A stretch of DNA of 5,836 nt, taken from Acidobacteriaceae bacterium (GTDB lineage: Bacteria > Acidobacteriota > Terriglobia > Bryobacterales > Bryobacteraceae). Position numbers and translations under genes: made by a program. The stretch is taken from NCBI GenBank assembly GCA_019245255.1, contig JAFARV010000532.1, forward strand, positions 1 to 5,836. Reading direction: 5' to 3'. Positions 5,368 to 5,836 of this stretch are shown here, one piece after another. The notes under the pieces were generated by a model, which did not search any database, was not told the origin of the DNA, and saw nothing but the letters and a program-made list of their open reading frames with translations. Position 1 is the first letter of the stretch. Every line of letters starts with the position of its first letter.

Positions 5368-5836
5368 CCAGTTCCGCATCCGCATTACGCGCCTACGTTA
5401 CGGAAACAAAATACGAGACGGTGCGCATGCTCCGTTCGCCATCGTTCTCGGGAGTGTTTTTGACCATTCCGGTGCTGGTGTACATGCTATTTGGAGTGGT
5501 GCTCTTTGGGACGCAATTACGCTCCGATCCTAAGGCAGCCATCGCGGTCTTCTCCGGCTTTTCAGTGTTCGGAATTATGGGCCCCGCGCTGTTCGGTTTC
5601 GGAGTCACCATTGCAATTGAACGCGAACAAGGCTTGCTTCGTCTAAAGCAGGCGCTGCCGATGCCGGCTGGAGCGCACATTGCCGCGAAACTCGTCATGT
5701 CTATGTTGTTCGCAGCCGTGATTATGGGAACCATGGAAGTGGCGGGCCTCACACTAGCGCACTTGTCCTTGAGCACAGGTCAACTGCTCGCTATGGCGCT
5801 GCTGAATATCGTGGGTGTGTTGCCTTTCTGTGCTCT
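5364..5836 (+). CDS. ABC-2 type exporter, permease protein (N-terminal part)
   Basis: The frame from ATG 5364 has no stop before the window ends, giving 157 codons of what is usually a protein of about 240-380 residues. It is the transmembrane partner of the ATPase just upstream. A short cytoplasmic amphipathic N-terminus (1-27) precedes hydrophobic segments at about 28-49, 58-83 and 106-133, with a fourth starting near 141. Between the second and third lies EREQGLLRLKQALPM (86-100). This is the family's conserved cytoplasmic ERE-x-G-x-L loop, placed as expected in ABC-2 membrane proteins and leading into the next helix. The ATGA overlap and strong ribosome site tie it to the ATPase gene, so both probably respond to the LytTR operator. 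The substrate is unknown. A shadow reading frame covers much of this region on the minus strand but resembles no protein. Confidence 0.9.
   Translation, partial: MTSSASALRAYVTETKYETVRMLRSPSFSGVFLTIPVLVYMLFGVVLFGTQLRSDPKAAIAVFSGFSVFGIMGPALFGFGVTIAIEREQGLLRLKQALPMPAGAHIAAKLVMSMLFAAVIMGTMEVAGLTLAHLSLSTGQLLAMALLNIVGVLPFCA

Noticed and set aside
5393..5776. A 127-codon minus-strand frame opposite the permease
   Set aside because: The plus-strand frame has the ABC-2 membrane pattern and a strong ribosome site; the minus-strand product has no recognisable feature.

Overview
The window reads as a slice of a Gram-negative chromosome of moderately high GC (estimated by eye at a little under 60%). An AlgE-type outer-membrane protein implies a Gram-negative cell. 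The mix of a PSMA-like M28 peptidase, an AlgE-family porin and a LytS/LytTR two-component system next to an ABC-2 exporter is typical of Acidobacteriota (Terriglobia such as Granulicella, Edaphobacter or Terriglobus). That placement is inferred from protein resemblance only; the window holds no rRNA or other marker gene.

Layout. (1) 1-870, plus strand: the C-terminal part of an M28B metallopeptidase (glutamate carboxypeptidase II / PSMA-like), cut by the window start. (2) 900-2375, minus strand: a complete AlgE-family outer-membrane beta-barrel protein, convergent with the peptidase across a 29-bp gap. (3) 2376-2472: a 97-bp divergent promoter region. (4) 2473-3642 and 3617-4384, plus strand: an overlapping pair made of a four-helix membrane LytS/YehU-type histidine kinase and a LytTR response regulator. 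(5) 4385-4485: a 101-bp gap carrying a perfect 10-bp direct repeat that has the form of a LytTR operator. (6) 4486-5367 and 5364-5836, plus strand: the ATPase and the start of the permease of an ABC-2 type exporter, joined by a 4-bp ATGA overlap; the permease runs off the window end.

How the parts fit. The kinase has almost no extracytoplasmic sensor and so probably reads a signal within or at the membrane. It would phosphorylate the LytTR regulator on Asp55, and the regulator would bind the direct repeat just downstream of its own gene to drive the exporter. The repeat matches the published LytTR consensus ([TA][AC][CA]GTTN[AG][TG], twice, 12-13 bp apart) at 17 of 18 positions, counting N as matched, and has the expected spacing. 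This makes it the best-supported regulatory statement in the window. A single further consensus half-site lies in front of the kinase gene and may mean autoregulation. The exporter's substrate cannot be read from the sequence. The peptidase and the porin look unrelated to this module. I saw no RNA genes, insertion sequences, CRISPR arrays or prophage genes.
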